The position numbers and the translations under genes were made by a program. A DNA stretch of 64,000 nucleotides from Gambelia wislizenii (lineage: Eukaryota; Chordata; Lepidosauria; Squamata; Crotaphytidae): NCBI GenBank assembly GCA_030847615.1, contig JAUMIR010000004.1, forward strand, positions 274,435,501 to 274,499,500, in the 5' to 3' direction. Each line of letters opens with the position of its first letter. Positions within the stretch are counted from its first letter, which is position 1. The notes beneath the pieces were generated by a model. It was given only the letters and a program-made list of their open reading frames with translations. It was not told where the DNA came from and searched no databases. Positions 55,195 through 64,000 of this stretch are shown here, piece after piece.

Positions 55195-55693
55195 TACCTT
55201 GTCAGCTCCACCCACTCACCCAACTGTATTATGTTTACTTACAGTCCAATTTCCCTTCATTTTCTGCAAATGGTAAAAATCCAGTTTACTAATCCAGCCT
55301 GCTTTGTTTCACCTGAAAATGTTAGCTTACCAACTTAACAAATTGCCTAGTGTTTACCCATTCTGTTTCTCTCTTTCTTTATCATGCATGGCCATTCAGA
55401 TGGAGCCATGAGGACATGTTTACTTGGAACTAATTGTACTGGGTTGTTCCACTGATTATGATGAGTAAGTCTTATGAAGGGTTGTTACTAAAGCAAAAGA
55501 TGTAGTTAAAGAGCTGTTATTGGCACAGTCCTGGTCATTGAAACATGATATTCTGTCTTGTTAGTATTGTAAATATACCTTCAGTTTATAGATTTATCAG
55601 TGATATGTCTGGAAAAGTGCTTCACTGTTTATAGCTGATATGATGCAATTTGGACCATGACAGCTACAAACATTGCACAGCTAGAACTGGTAT
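55195..55693. other. Unassigned DNA
   Basis: Nothing recognised. Confidence 0.4.
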
Positions 55694-55701
55694 CTATATG
55701 C

Positions 55702-55892
55702 CAGGGTTTCTCAACCAGGGTTCCCTGGAACCCTAGGATTCCACAAGAGGTTGCTAGGTGTTCTATGAGATATTGAGTTTGGGAGGGGGACCTTTTTTAG
55801 CTGTAGATATAATGATTTTTAGGCAGGGGTTCCCTGAGACCTGGAAATTGTTTCAAGGATTCCACCTGGGTAAAAAGATTTGAGAATGGCTG
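55702..55892. mobile_element. hAT-type non-autonomous element, 191 bp, perfect 8-bp TSD
   Basis: CTATATGC occurs exactly at 55694-55701 and 55893-55900. The ends CAGGGTTTCTCAACC and TTTGAGAATGGCTG are imperfect inverted repeats starting CAG. The interior (ggttccctggaaccctagg; ggttccctgagacctgg) is typical of a widespread amniote hAT-type repeat. Confidence 0.9.
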
Positions 55893-55900
55893 CTATATGC

Positions 55901-56262
55901 TCTCTTCACAGGATAAAGAAAGGATGAGAAACTGAGTTTCCATCATGCTTAAACAAGAAACTACATTAAAAGCACAGTGTATAGGAAAACCTTACTTTCT
56001 TTTTTAACCTGAAAGAAAGCATGCAGGGCTGCACTACAGATCACTCCAACTATGCAGGGGTAGGGGAATCTGGAATCTTAAACCTCTCCTTCAACCATTT
56101 CCCCAGTAGCTCCTCTCAAATGAAGCCTTTAAAAGATCTTCTAACTATATAACCTTCACCAATGGATATAACACATTTTCCTGTGTTTATGAACAGTACA
56201 TCCCTTAACAACATAGAAAAGACAGTGAAGACTAGTTTTCTGCACAGGCCCACTCTAGACTA
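55901..56262. other. Unassigned DNA
   Basis: Nothing recognised. Confidence 0.4.
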
Positions 56263-56801
56263 GGGACTTTATCTCACGAGACGGGTAAATTGCAATAACA
56301 GCAGAATACAACATAATAGCATCTTTGGCTGGTCTTTATCACATGACGTTGTGGTTCTTCTGTTGCTACTTTGCATTCCACTTATCAGTGTTGCTCATCT
56401 TTTTATAAGCAGTAGAACCCTGTGAATGGCTGATAATATCACAGCTGTTCCAGTGTTGACTGTGGTGTGATGGGTTGTTCTTCTGCAGTTCTGATATTAC
56501 AGAAGTCTCGTGAGAAGCACTGAAACTGCACAATTGTGCAATAAGAACAAAGTATCATGTGAGACTTCCAAGACTGCATGATTGTGTGGTTACAGCAAAG
56601 AAATAACAAAAATTAAAGCACATGCTCTAGACAGGAAAGAAGGAGGGGTTAGTGATGTGGTACGGAAGACTGAGTGTGGATTTTTGAATCACTATAATGC
56701 TATTGTAGGGACAGTGCGGTAGTGAATTGAAACATCCTTTTGTTTCTGGTTACTTAAACAACACGATTGCAACAATTTACCACCCTTGAGGGATAAAGTC
56801 C
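56263..56801. mobile_element. F1-like TIR element, copy J
   Basis: The left end GGGACTTTATCTCACGAGAC and the reversed right end AGGACTTTATCCCTCAAGGG share GGACTTTATC and go on to share ggtaaattg (56286 and, reversed, 56775). The interior has several short inverted phrases (gtgttgactgtgg; cacaattgtgc). Flanks CTA and TAT do not match. Its interior differs from copies F and I, so membership in F1 rests on the ends. Confidence 0.55.
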
Positions 56802-57203
56802 TATGAATCAAGAGAGGACAGCAAAGCAAGGAAATCAGGAAACCATACAAATAAGTATAGGTGTAAAAGACAGAACACCATAATGGCAATGGTGGGGGAG
56901 GCTTGGAATGTCATGGTTGATGCAAAATCTACTTATAAAGCGTTCATTAACAGTTTTGTTTGTAAAGATTGTAAATAGAGATTACTCTGAGACACATATT
57001 TTAAATACCACCTTAAAACTACAAAAGACACACAGGCTACACAGTCATATGCAGGGATGCTCTGAAGTACGTTCCATTTAATTCACTGAAGCTTATTCCT
57101 GAAGAAGTATCTGTAAAATTGCAGGTTTAACGTGATTTTTTTTTAATTAGCTATTTTGCAGATAGTGGTGAGTCAATTTTTCTGTTACAATATGATACTA
57201 GAC
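56802..57203. other. Unassigned DNA
   Basis: Nothing recognised. Confidence 0.4.
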
Positions 57204-57206
57204 TCA

Positions 57207-57520
57207 GGACTTTTTCAAATGGGAGGGGGGAACCCCAAGGAGGTTGGGAGAAAAACAGGGCTGTTGCACTTACAGAGCCCCGTTTCAAATGACACAGTCC
57301 TCCTCCATCCTCCTCCCGATCTTCCCCCATGCACCGCTTTTTATTGACGGAAAACCTCCGTCAATAAAAAGCGGTGCCTGCAGCATGGAGGAAGATCAGG
57401 AGGAGGTCGGGAGGAGGACAGAGGAGGATGGGGGCTGTCTGAAATGGGGCTCTGTAAGCATGACAGCCCAGTTCTTCTTCCAACCTCCTTGGGGCTTTTT
57501 CCCCCTGTTTGAAAAAGTCC
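57207..57520. mobile_element. F1 family foldback element, copy H, with 3-bp TSD
   Basis: The 314-bp element has ends GGACTTTTTCAAATGGG and CTGTTTGAAAAAGTCC and TCA outside each end (57204-57206 and 57521-57523). The interior is a long palindrome. Its inner hairpin is GCACCGCTTTTTATTGACGG with the complement ccgtcaataaaaagcggtgc, around a loop of about 7 nt. The ends match those of the palindrome at 19533-19861. Confidence 0.85.
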
Positions 57521-57523
57521 TCA

Positions 57524-59932
57524 GTGTGTGTGTAGTTTCAACGTTGTAATATGTATTTGCACAATTGTACATCCTGAGGGATACAAAAGAAGAGAAGAAT
57601 CATTGTGTATATTATGTTAAAGAATATCACTCCCTTTTTAAATGACCCCTGTAGCTACAATCTAACATTCAAAACTGGAGAAAATAACAAAGGAACCAGG
57701 AGGAAGGAGAGATGAGTAACAAACAACAAAAAGAAGAATGAGAGAGGAAAATATTGCCTTTTCCTTATATACTTATTCAGGCATCTTCCTTATTTGCAAC
57801 TGCTTCTTGGTCTGTACTATAAATTAGAAGAACACCGCTTCTCCTTTTTCTAGGAACTATAGTTCAGGATAGTCTGTTTGCAATCTGTATGTACCATATA
57901 CAATGTATCTCAGCGATGCAGCTGAAATAATACTTATTTACTCTTAGGTTAACTACAACTCTGGGGATAAATGCATTAGTAAATTAACTTAGTACATAAC
58001 ACTCCCCAGCATATTCTTTCTTGATGAACTGTTTTAGACATTTTTCAAATCTTTAGAAATATAGTACCTTTGGGAGAAGATCTGGCTTAATTTTTGTTTA
58101 TGTCTGTTTAGCAATGTATGTGCTTTGTACATCCTCTGGTGGCAACATTTGGCAGTGCAGGTACTTTAAAACTCAAGATGGGCCAAACATTCCATAGCGA
58201 ATAGTTTCACAGAACTCGCCTACCCATTCTCAGGGTTGCCAAAGGAAGGAAAAGAGGCAGTATATCTTCGGGGTTTGGGGTAAAAACAGTAACATTTCAG
58301 AGGATCAGAGTGTTTTAGCTGAAATATGGCAGAAGAAACTGAAACTCTTAGCTACTGCTACTGCTGCTTACTAAAAAATATTTTCTTGCCACAGTGGCAG
58401 CACTACTCCTAACAGCTCAGTGGCCCTGTCTTTCCCACAGAGCCTCCTTTGAATGGTGCTACATCATTGATGTGGCATCGTGAAGCTGTGTTGCTCTGGA
58501 ATCTTGCCCAGGAAAACCATTGCAGCTGCTTGGGAGGATGCTGCTGCAATGGCAATAACACCCCCTTAAAAAAAATCTTAAAGAAAAATGAAAAGAAAAA
58601 AAATCTGTACTTGTTTTCTTTTTCTGGTAAAGCTTTGTCCTTGTCCAAAACATTTTGTACTATTTCTCCCACCCACACCCACCCTCATTGCATAAATTTC
58701 CAGCCCTTTACTTTCAAGGCTTATTAATGGGCCAACAAAAGCAGGAAACAGCAACACTATCAAAAGTACATTTCTTTATTTCATGCTCAGAGTTTATTTG
58801 CATTCCCTTTCTTTTTAGCATTGGTCTGACTGTGTATGCAACAAAAAGATTTCACAAGGAATCCAAACCACTTTTTAAAATATATATACTGTATATATAT
58901 TGTCCCATAACACATAGGAATGGTTTGAGTGTACTGTATTGTCAATTGTTTATTTGCTATGTAGTTTCAGGACAGTTGATGGCACTGTCTCACTATGAGT
59001 CTGGTACATCATGCTGAAGTTATTGCACAGAGAAAAACAGAACTGGCAAGCTATAAGTTAAACTTCTATTATGGGTCAACAACTATTTATCTTAAGAAAG
59101 CTCAAGTAAATAACAAAAAGGATCTCACCCTATTCTTTCTCAATATTCATTTACATCTTTTAAAAATCTCATATCATTTCTTATAGAGAAAATTATGGTT
59201 CCCACCATATTCAGTTAATCAATGGAACTTCCCAAGTAAATATAAGTATATTCAATTTAGGTCTATGGAAGTCTGTTAAAGAGAGTCTAACCTCTAGTTT
59301 GGCTTCCTAATCTATCTCAATATAAATTGAAGCATTTTGTGAAAAAATGAAAACAATTCTGTAGATTTGTTGCATCTTCCAGGAAGGTAATTTATTTATA
59401 TAATGAAAGATGGCATCATCTTAATTTTTTAATCACAAAGCTGTTAACCCCATGCAATATTTATTTTTACTTTAAATTTTGTAAACAAATATAGCTTGCA
59501 AAAAAAAAATGTGGACTACAACTTCAGAATTCCACAGTTTAAAACTCCCCCAGAAAACTAACTTTTTAAAGCTGTGGAGTAAATAGTGCTTCCTCATACC
59601 TGGCTCTAAATGATGCTGAAGGTGAACAGTCATTAGAATCCCAAGAATGGTACCAAGCCCATTGTCTGAACAATGCCGCCATTCTCTCTTTGGATATGAT
59701 GCTTACAAAGATTCAAAACTATGTGAGATCATTTTTGTGTAGGTCTTAAAGTTTAAGCAGTACACTATGGCTGACTCCTACCAATATCCCAAGTCTGAGT
59801 AGATGCAATGGTTCAATAGAATTTATGTAAGAGTTGACACACATTCAACAATTGATTGAATAGATCAACTCTAGTTGGGACTACCAATTAGATGTAGGTT
59901 TCTGTGTCCATTGCCCAACATCCCCCAAAATC
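57524..59932. other. Unassigned AT-rich DNA
   Basis: No gene is supported. The longest frame (120 codons, 58655-59017) shows no domain. An AT-repeat hairpin lies at about 58880-58901. A GC-richer patch at 58410-58560 carries antiparallel frames only. Confidence 0.4.
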
Positions 59933-59935
59933 TTA

Positions 59936-60520
59936 GGACCTTACCAGACACATTAAATGCATTGTCATAACAATGCCACATAAATGCGAAAGGGTGCACA
60001 GACTAGATGGTGTTGCCCTTTCGTGTTTATGTCTTGTCAAAAACCCTTCCTATTTTATTAACAGCTTCAGCTGTCAAAAGATCTCCCCTAGCACTTTTGT
60101 ACTGGCATTGCTGGCATTTGAATCCATGTGCCATTGTAATTATGTGAACGCAGCATCAATGGCTGGTCCAGCCAGAACACTTCTGGGTGAGATTGTGACA
60201 TCCATGTAGGTGACACGCTTTTTATGACCCTCCCCAGTTTACTTGTAAGTTTTTACATGTGTTTTTATGCTTTTTTAAATTTTTGGAATGTTATTTTTGG
60301 TTTTGTTTTTAAATTTCCCATGCTATGTATTCTTATGAGAATATGTGGGATTTCGAATGAGAAAGTGAATGGGGCTTCATTCATTCCTCCGTCATTGGCA
60401 GGGAAGCCTTTTGCCAGGATAAAAGGTAAGTGTGGCATGGGGTGTTCTTTTGACAGCATAAAAACGGCAAAGTTATGCCAGCGAAAGAACGGGGTTTAGG
60501 GGGGTGGTCTGATAATGTCC
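59936..60520 (+). mobile_element. F1 family element, copy I, with 3-bp TSD
   Basis: The 585-bp element starts GGACCTTACCAGACAC and ends GTCTGATAATGTCC. TTA flanks it exactly (59933-59935 and 60521-60523). The interior shares with copy F the order ccagaacacttctgggtgag, gtaggtgacacgctttttat, gtattcttatgagaatatg and gaatggggcttcattcattcc. It also shares gcaaagttatgccagcgaaag with copy C (reversed). It encodes no transposase. Confidence 0.85.
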
Positions 60521-60523
60521 TTA

Positions 60524-61732
60524 GACCCAGCATTACATGACATCAAATAGTAATAAATTAAGCATGTCTGGAAATAGGAATATATAAAATAGATATGAAG
60601 TAATTTTTTAAAAAATGAAGTTAGAATTTGAAAATTCTGTGCCTTCCTTTTTTGCTAGTTAGGAGGAGTTTTGTGTTCAGATCCTACCTGCCATATCAAG
60701 AAAGAATGGAAAACCCTCCTGTTCAGAATAGTTTTTAATGCTGTTGTATGAACTGCCTTGATGTCCATTTTGAGCACAGGAAGGGGTGTATAAATACATA
60801 GGTACATCAATATATCAATAAATAAATGCCCTCTCTGATTAATCTGTTGATTTCACTTTCTCTTGCATTCACATTTTTCAAATCCCAAATTCTTTCCATC
60901 ATGTTGATAAAGAAACATGTAAAATTTGCTAAGTTCTTATCAAAAACATGCCAAACCAAATTGTCAACCACCTGGTCTGGCCACATTCAAAAATAACTCT
61001 ATTCCCACTTTTGAGAGAACCACATTATACTTGCCTCTTATGTAGCTGTTATAAATAAATAAATAAACAAATAAGAGGAAGCAGTTGAGGGGAGGGAGAG
61101 AAGAACAAGGAACCAGACAGGAGAGAACAAGATAGTTGGATACACTGGGATTGAAAGCCAGTGAAACTCTCAATGCCATCCTCCTGGATGTGTGAATCTA
61201 TTGTCATTTTACTTTCTTATATTTGGTTTTCTAAAAAAATCTCCCATTCTTCCCACCATGCCTGTAAACAATGTATGTAATTCTGGAAAGTTCTTTTTAC
61301 AAAGGAGCCAAATAAAATTGTTGCCTGTCTCTATGTTAGATACCTTTAGCTATAGTCTCTTCAGCTGGAAGTGCTGTGGGATTCCGCACGCCAGAGCAGA
61401 TAGAAATGGGAAACATGCAGAGTATGCAAGGGACCAGGTTTTACAGGCATGGCCTGGAAAAAAAATTCAAGGAATCTGAAGGCCAGAGTGAAATTTCCAA
61501 AACAAATCTCAAAAAATACTATCAGGATGAAAAAGAACTGAATCTTATATCCATGGAGATGACGTTCTGTACTGTTCCAGGCACTCTGTTCCAAAATATA
61601 CTATGCATGTCTAGAGCACCTAGGAGTCAAATGCCAAGAAAGTTTTACATTTGAGATCCTAATTGAAGCTAGTATTATATTTATTTACACTATAATCTGA
61701 CCTATGGAGCTTATACTGTATTGGTATGATTA
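60524..61732. other. Unassigned DNA with a LINE-tail scrap
   Basis: At 60735-60830 tgaactgccttgatgtcc..ggggtgtataaatacatagg looks like an L2-type tail. The 95-codon frame 61192-61479 and its neighbours show no domain. Confidence 0.4.
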
Positions 61733-61938
61733 TCACACTACACTGTTACAGCACTATTATTCCACTTTAACTACTATGGCTGCCTCCTGTGGAATCCTGG
61801 CATTTGCAGTTTCAGGAGGAGGATTTAGAACTCTTGGCCAGAAAGCTCTTAGGCCTCACTAAACTACAAATCCCAGAATTCACAGGAGGCAGCCATAGCA
61901 GTTAAAGTGAATGAAAACGCTATAACAGTGTAGTGTGA
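61733..61938. mobile_element. Foldback non-autonomous element, TA-flanked
   Basis: The ends TCACACTACACTGTTACAGC and (reversed) TCACACTACACTGTTATAGC are inverted and flanked by TA (61731-61732 and 61939-61940). The inner arms actatggctgcctcctgtgg and cacaggaggcagccatagc extend the palindrome. The 206-bp element has no coding capacity. Confidence 0.8.
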
Positions 61939-61940
61939 TA

Positions 61941-62237
61941 TACAGACGAATTTTGAGTAAATGGTTTACTAATCACCTTTGCCAGCATAGTTTCAGTTAT
62001 GCCCACTTATTCCTACTGAGGGCAATAGAAAGAAACCAGAGAAAGATAAAGCGTACTTACATGCCATGGAAATCAATAAACATTAAGCATGCCATTAAGC
62101 TTAATGTATTTGTCCTTGGCAAGAAGAGTCTCTGTACATCCTCTTCAACATAGCTTGTTTTATAATGTTTATATAATAAAGGCATCATATTTTGCATGTT
62201 TGCTATAAAGCCACACTTTTCAAAATATGAGAAATAT
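61941..62237. other. Unassigned DNA
   Basis: Nothing recognised. Confidence 0.35.
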
Positions 62238-62460
62238 TAGCAATAGCAATAGTACTTCTATTTCTATACCGCTTATCAGTTCCAAAGCACTCCCTAAGCA
62301 GTTTATAATGTATTAGCTAATTGTCCCCAACAAGTTGGGTACTCATTTTACTGAATTATGAAAGGATGAAAGGATGAGTGAACCGTGGAACCCTCTAGGA
62401 TCAAACTTGCAATGTTGTGGCTGCAATATTGGCATTTAACCACTGCACCACCTGGGCTCC
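62238..62460 (-). mobile_element. tRNA-derived SINE with L2-like tail, second copy
   Basis: Reversed, the head ggtggtgcagtggttaaatg (62442-62460) resembles a tRNA A-box region and gtttgatcc (about 62397-62405) a B box. The tail aagcggtatagaaatagaag..ctattgctattgctaat is at the left. It matches 21643-21852 over its full length. Confidence 0.85.
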
Positions 62461-62639
62461 CTATTCTCCTATAAAGAGGTCCTGCCATTTGCTATGAAAA
62501 GTATGAGCTCCCATGCCCTAGCCAGTTTTTATAGTGTCATGTTGGCCAAGATATTGGAGACTGAATGTACTGTGGGCTCCTTAAGATCATACCATCCATT
62601 GGCAACTGGTGGGCATTGGGGTGTCCCACTATGCAGAAT

Positions 62640-63300
62640 AAATCAGGTTCAGTGAGGCTATTTTGGAACCTGGATAAGACCTGTACCCTACCTCAGTAAA
62701 AACATGGATCCTGTGAGCTGAGGATGATGAAGTTTTCCTCCTTAAAGAAGTACAGAGCACAACCAAACAATGTCCTCCAGTGAGAGTGGTGATAAACTGG
62801 ATAAAAGCTCAGAGTCAAAAAAGGGGGCCCAAGAAAAATCAGAAGGCTAAGCCAGTGGTTGACAGAAAAAAGCCTCAAAGAAAGTTGAGGAAAAAAAGCA
62901 GCTGCAGAGCCAGTATCAGCAGCTAACCAGTTTTAGAGAGAAAAGGAAAAAGAGAAACCTGATGATACAGGAATAGATGATTGAAAAGCTATGGTCAGTG
63001 ATGAAGAGAGAGAGAAAAAGAGAAAACCTGTTCATATTAAAGTCAAGGAATAAAAGGATGAGGATAAAGATGATAAAGATAAAGATGGAGAAGGAGAAGG
63101 TGAGGAAAATAAAGATGAGAAGACTTCAGATGGAAGAAAAACAGAATCTCAAGGTGCTGGCTATAGAAAAAACTGAAATAAAAAAAAGAGAGTTCTGATC
63201 CAGAATATGATTCAGATGATTACTTTAAATCCTGCTGCTCTTATGCCTGTTCCAGAAGCCCCTCTACATGACTGCAATGAAATCATGACAACTGTCCCCT
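62640..63300 (+). other. A-rich, Lys/Glu-coding stretch; possible processed pseudogene, unidentified
   Basis: The stretch is purine-rich and codon-like but broken. Phrases that read as protein occur in alternating frames: AEDDEVFLLKEVQSTTKQCP at about 62719, SSSESGDKLDKSSESKKG at about 62775, KPDDTGIDD at about 62957, and SSDPEYDSDDYFK at about 63190. No single frame exceeds 73 codons (62977-63198). This could be a decayed retrocopy of a charged nuclear-type protein, or only low-complexity A-rich DNA. I do not recognise a parent gene and see no poly-A tail. Confidence 0.3.
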
Positions 63301-63316
63301 CAAAATGACCTGATTT

Positions 63317-64000
63317 AAGAATCATAGAATCATAGAATCATAGAATTGCAGAGTTGGAAGAGACCATGAGGGCCATCCAGTCCAACCCCCCTGCCACGCA
63401 GGAAATCTTGATCAAAGCATCCCCGACAGATGGCAATCCAGCCTCTGTTTAAAGACCTCCAAGGAAGGAGACCCCACCACGCTCCGAGGGAGTGTGTTCC
63501 ACTGCCGAACAACTCTTACTGTCAAAAAGTTCCTCCTAATGTTGAGGTGGAATCTCTGTTCCTGGAGCTTGCATCCATTGCTTCGTGTTCCAGTCTCTGG
63601 AGCAGCAGAAAACAAGCCTGCTCCATCCTCAGCGTGACATCCCTTCAAATACTTAAACAGGGCTATCATATCGCCTCTTAACTGTCTTTGTTCCAAGCTA
63701 AACATACCCAGCTCCCTAAGTCTCTCCTCATAAGGCATCATTTCCAGACCTTTCACCATTTTAGTTGCCCTTCTCTGGACACGCTCCAATTTGTCAATAT
63801 CCTTTTTGAATTGTGGTGCCCAGAACTGGACACAGTATTCTAAGTGAGGTCTGACCAAGGCAGAATAGAGTGGCACTATTACTTCCCTTGATCTAGACAC
63901 TATACTTCTATTGATACAGCCCAAAATTGCATTGGCCTTTTTAGCTGCCGCATCACATTGTTGACTCATGTTCAACTTGTGGTCTATTAGGACTCCTAGA
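63317..64000 (-). mobile_element. CR1 LINE 3' end, continues past the window edge
   Basis: The tail (aatcatagaatcatagaatc) is at 63317-63345, the 3' UTR follows (gagttggaagagacc; ccagtccaacccccctg), and the coding part runs to the right edge. Structure is like the copy at 20762-21466, with about 95% similarity judged by eye. Confidence 0.9.
63412..64000 (-). CDS. CR1 ORF2 C-terminal region, partial at the window edge
   Basis: The minus-strand frame is open from its stop near 63412 to the window edge. The methionine at 63973-63975 is internal, because the same phase continues upstream as LGVLIDHKL. It carries [71 protein letters not shown] and ends at [14 protein letters not shown]. This is the post-catalytic part of a CR1 reverse transcriptase. 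No stop or shift occurs in about 196 codons, so it is the least damaged coding segment in the window. Whether the RT and endonuclease are intact cannot be seen from here. Confidence 0.85.
   Translation of the reverse strand, partial: LGVLIDHKLNMSQQCDAAAKKANAILGCINRSIVSRSREVIVPLYSALVRPHLEYCVQFWAPQFKKDIDKLERVQRRATKMVKGLEMMPYEERLRELGMFSLEQRQLRGDMIALFKYLKGCHAEDGAGLFSAAPETGTRSNGCKLQEQRFHLNIRRNFLTVRVVRQWNTLPRSVVGSPSLEVFKQRLDCHLSGML

Noticed and set aside
58655..59017. 120-codon frame as a possible exon
   Set aside because: AT-rich, no domain, overlapped by unrelated frames, no consistent splice signals.
1..64000. Endogenous retrovirus
   Set aside because: I looked for paired LTRs, a primer binding site and gag/pol/env motifs and saw none. 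All RT-like sequence is LINE or Penelope type.

Overview
The window looks like intergenic or intronic DNA from a squamate reptile, probably an iguanian-type lizard. I found no exon, host gene, tRNA, rRNA or CpG-island promoter that I could support. The lineage call rests on the repeats that co-occur here: RTE-BovB LINEs, tRNA-derived SINEs with a BovB-like 3' end (Sauria type), a 5S rRNA-derived SINE, CR1 LINEs with ATTCTATG tails, Penelope-like elements (PLEs) with a GIY-YIG domain, Ngaro/DIRS-like tyrosine-recombinase fragments, a mariner, and hAT- and Tigger-like non-autonomous DNA transposons. All recognisable proteins belong to mobile elements and nearly all are broken.

Layout. 1-6.6 kb: a Tigger-like element, an inverted PLE tail, a tyrosine-recombinase fragment and the first copy of a non-autonomous DNA transposon family that I call F1 (ends GGA..TTATCAGA). 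6.6-13.4 kb: a 5S-SINE, an F2 element (ends GG..TGTCTAGA), a tail-out pair of PLE 3' ends, the longest PLE (RT plus GIY-YIG) and an SGNH-hydrolase fragment. 14.5-25.4 kb is the most layered part. It holds CR1 inside a Tigger-like element, a hAT inside an F2 element, a near-perfect palindrome inside an F1 element, CR1 plus a SINE inside another F1 element, and PLE inside F2 inside BovB. 26-38.5 kb: SINEs (one split by a TIR element), a BovB with its RT region deleted and an F1 foldback inserted, and a 1000-bp mariner. 40.9-42.0 kb: a LINE whose two parts lie in opposite orientation, as expected from twin priming. 46.4-47.9 kb: a second SGNH fragment and an alternating palindromic array. 48-64 kb: several F1 copies, one F2 copy, a hAT element with a perfect 8-bp target duplication, LINE tails, a foldback element, and a CR1 ORF running off the right edge.

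The elements do not form a pathway; what links them is order of insertion. BovB, Sauria SINE and Tigger-like copies are mostly hosts, F1, F2 and F3 elements sit inside them, and PLE, CR1, hAT and SINE copies sit inside F1, F2 or Tigger-like elements. The strongest candidate for something under-described is the F1/F2/F3 set: non-autonomous TIR elements with GG..CC ends, 3-bp target duplications where visible, and often a foldback interior. All family names come from reading the sequence by eye; no database search was run.
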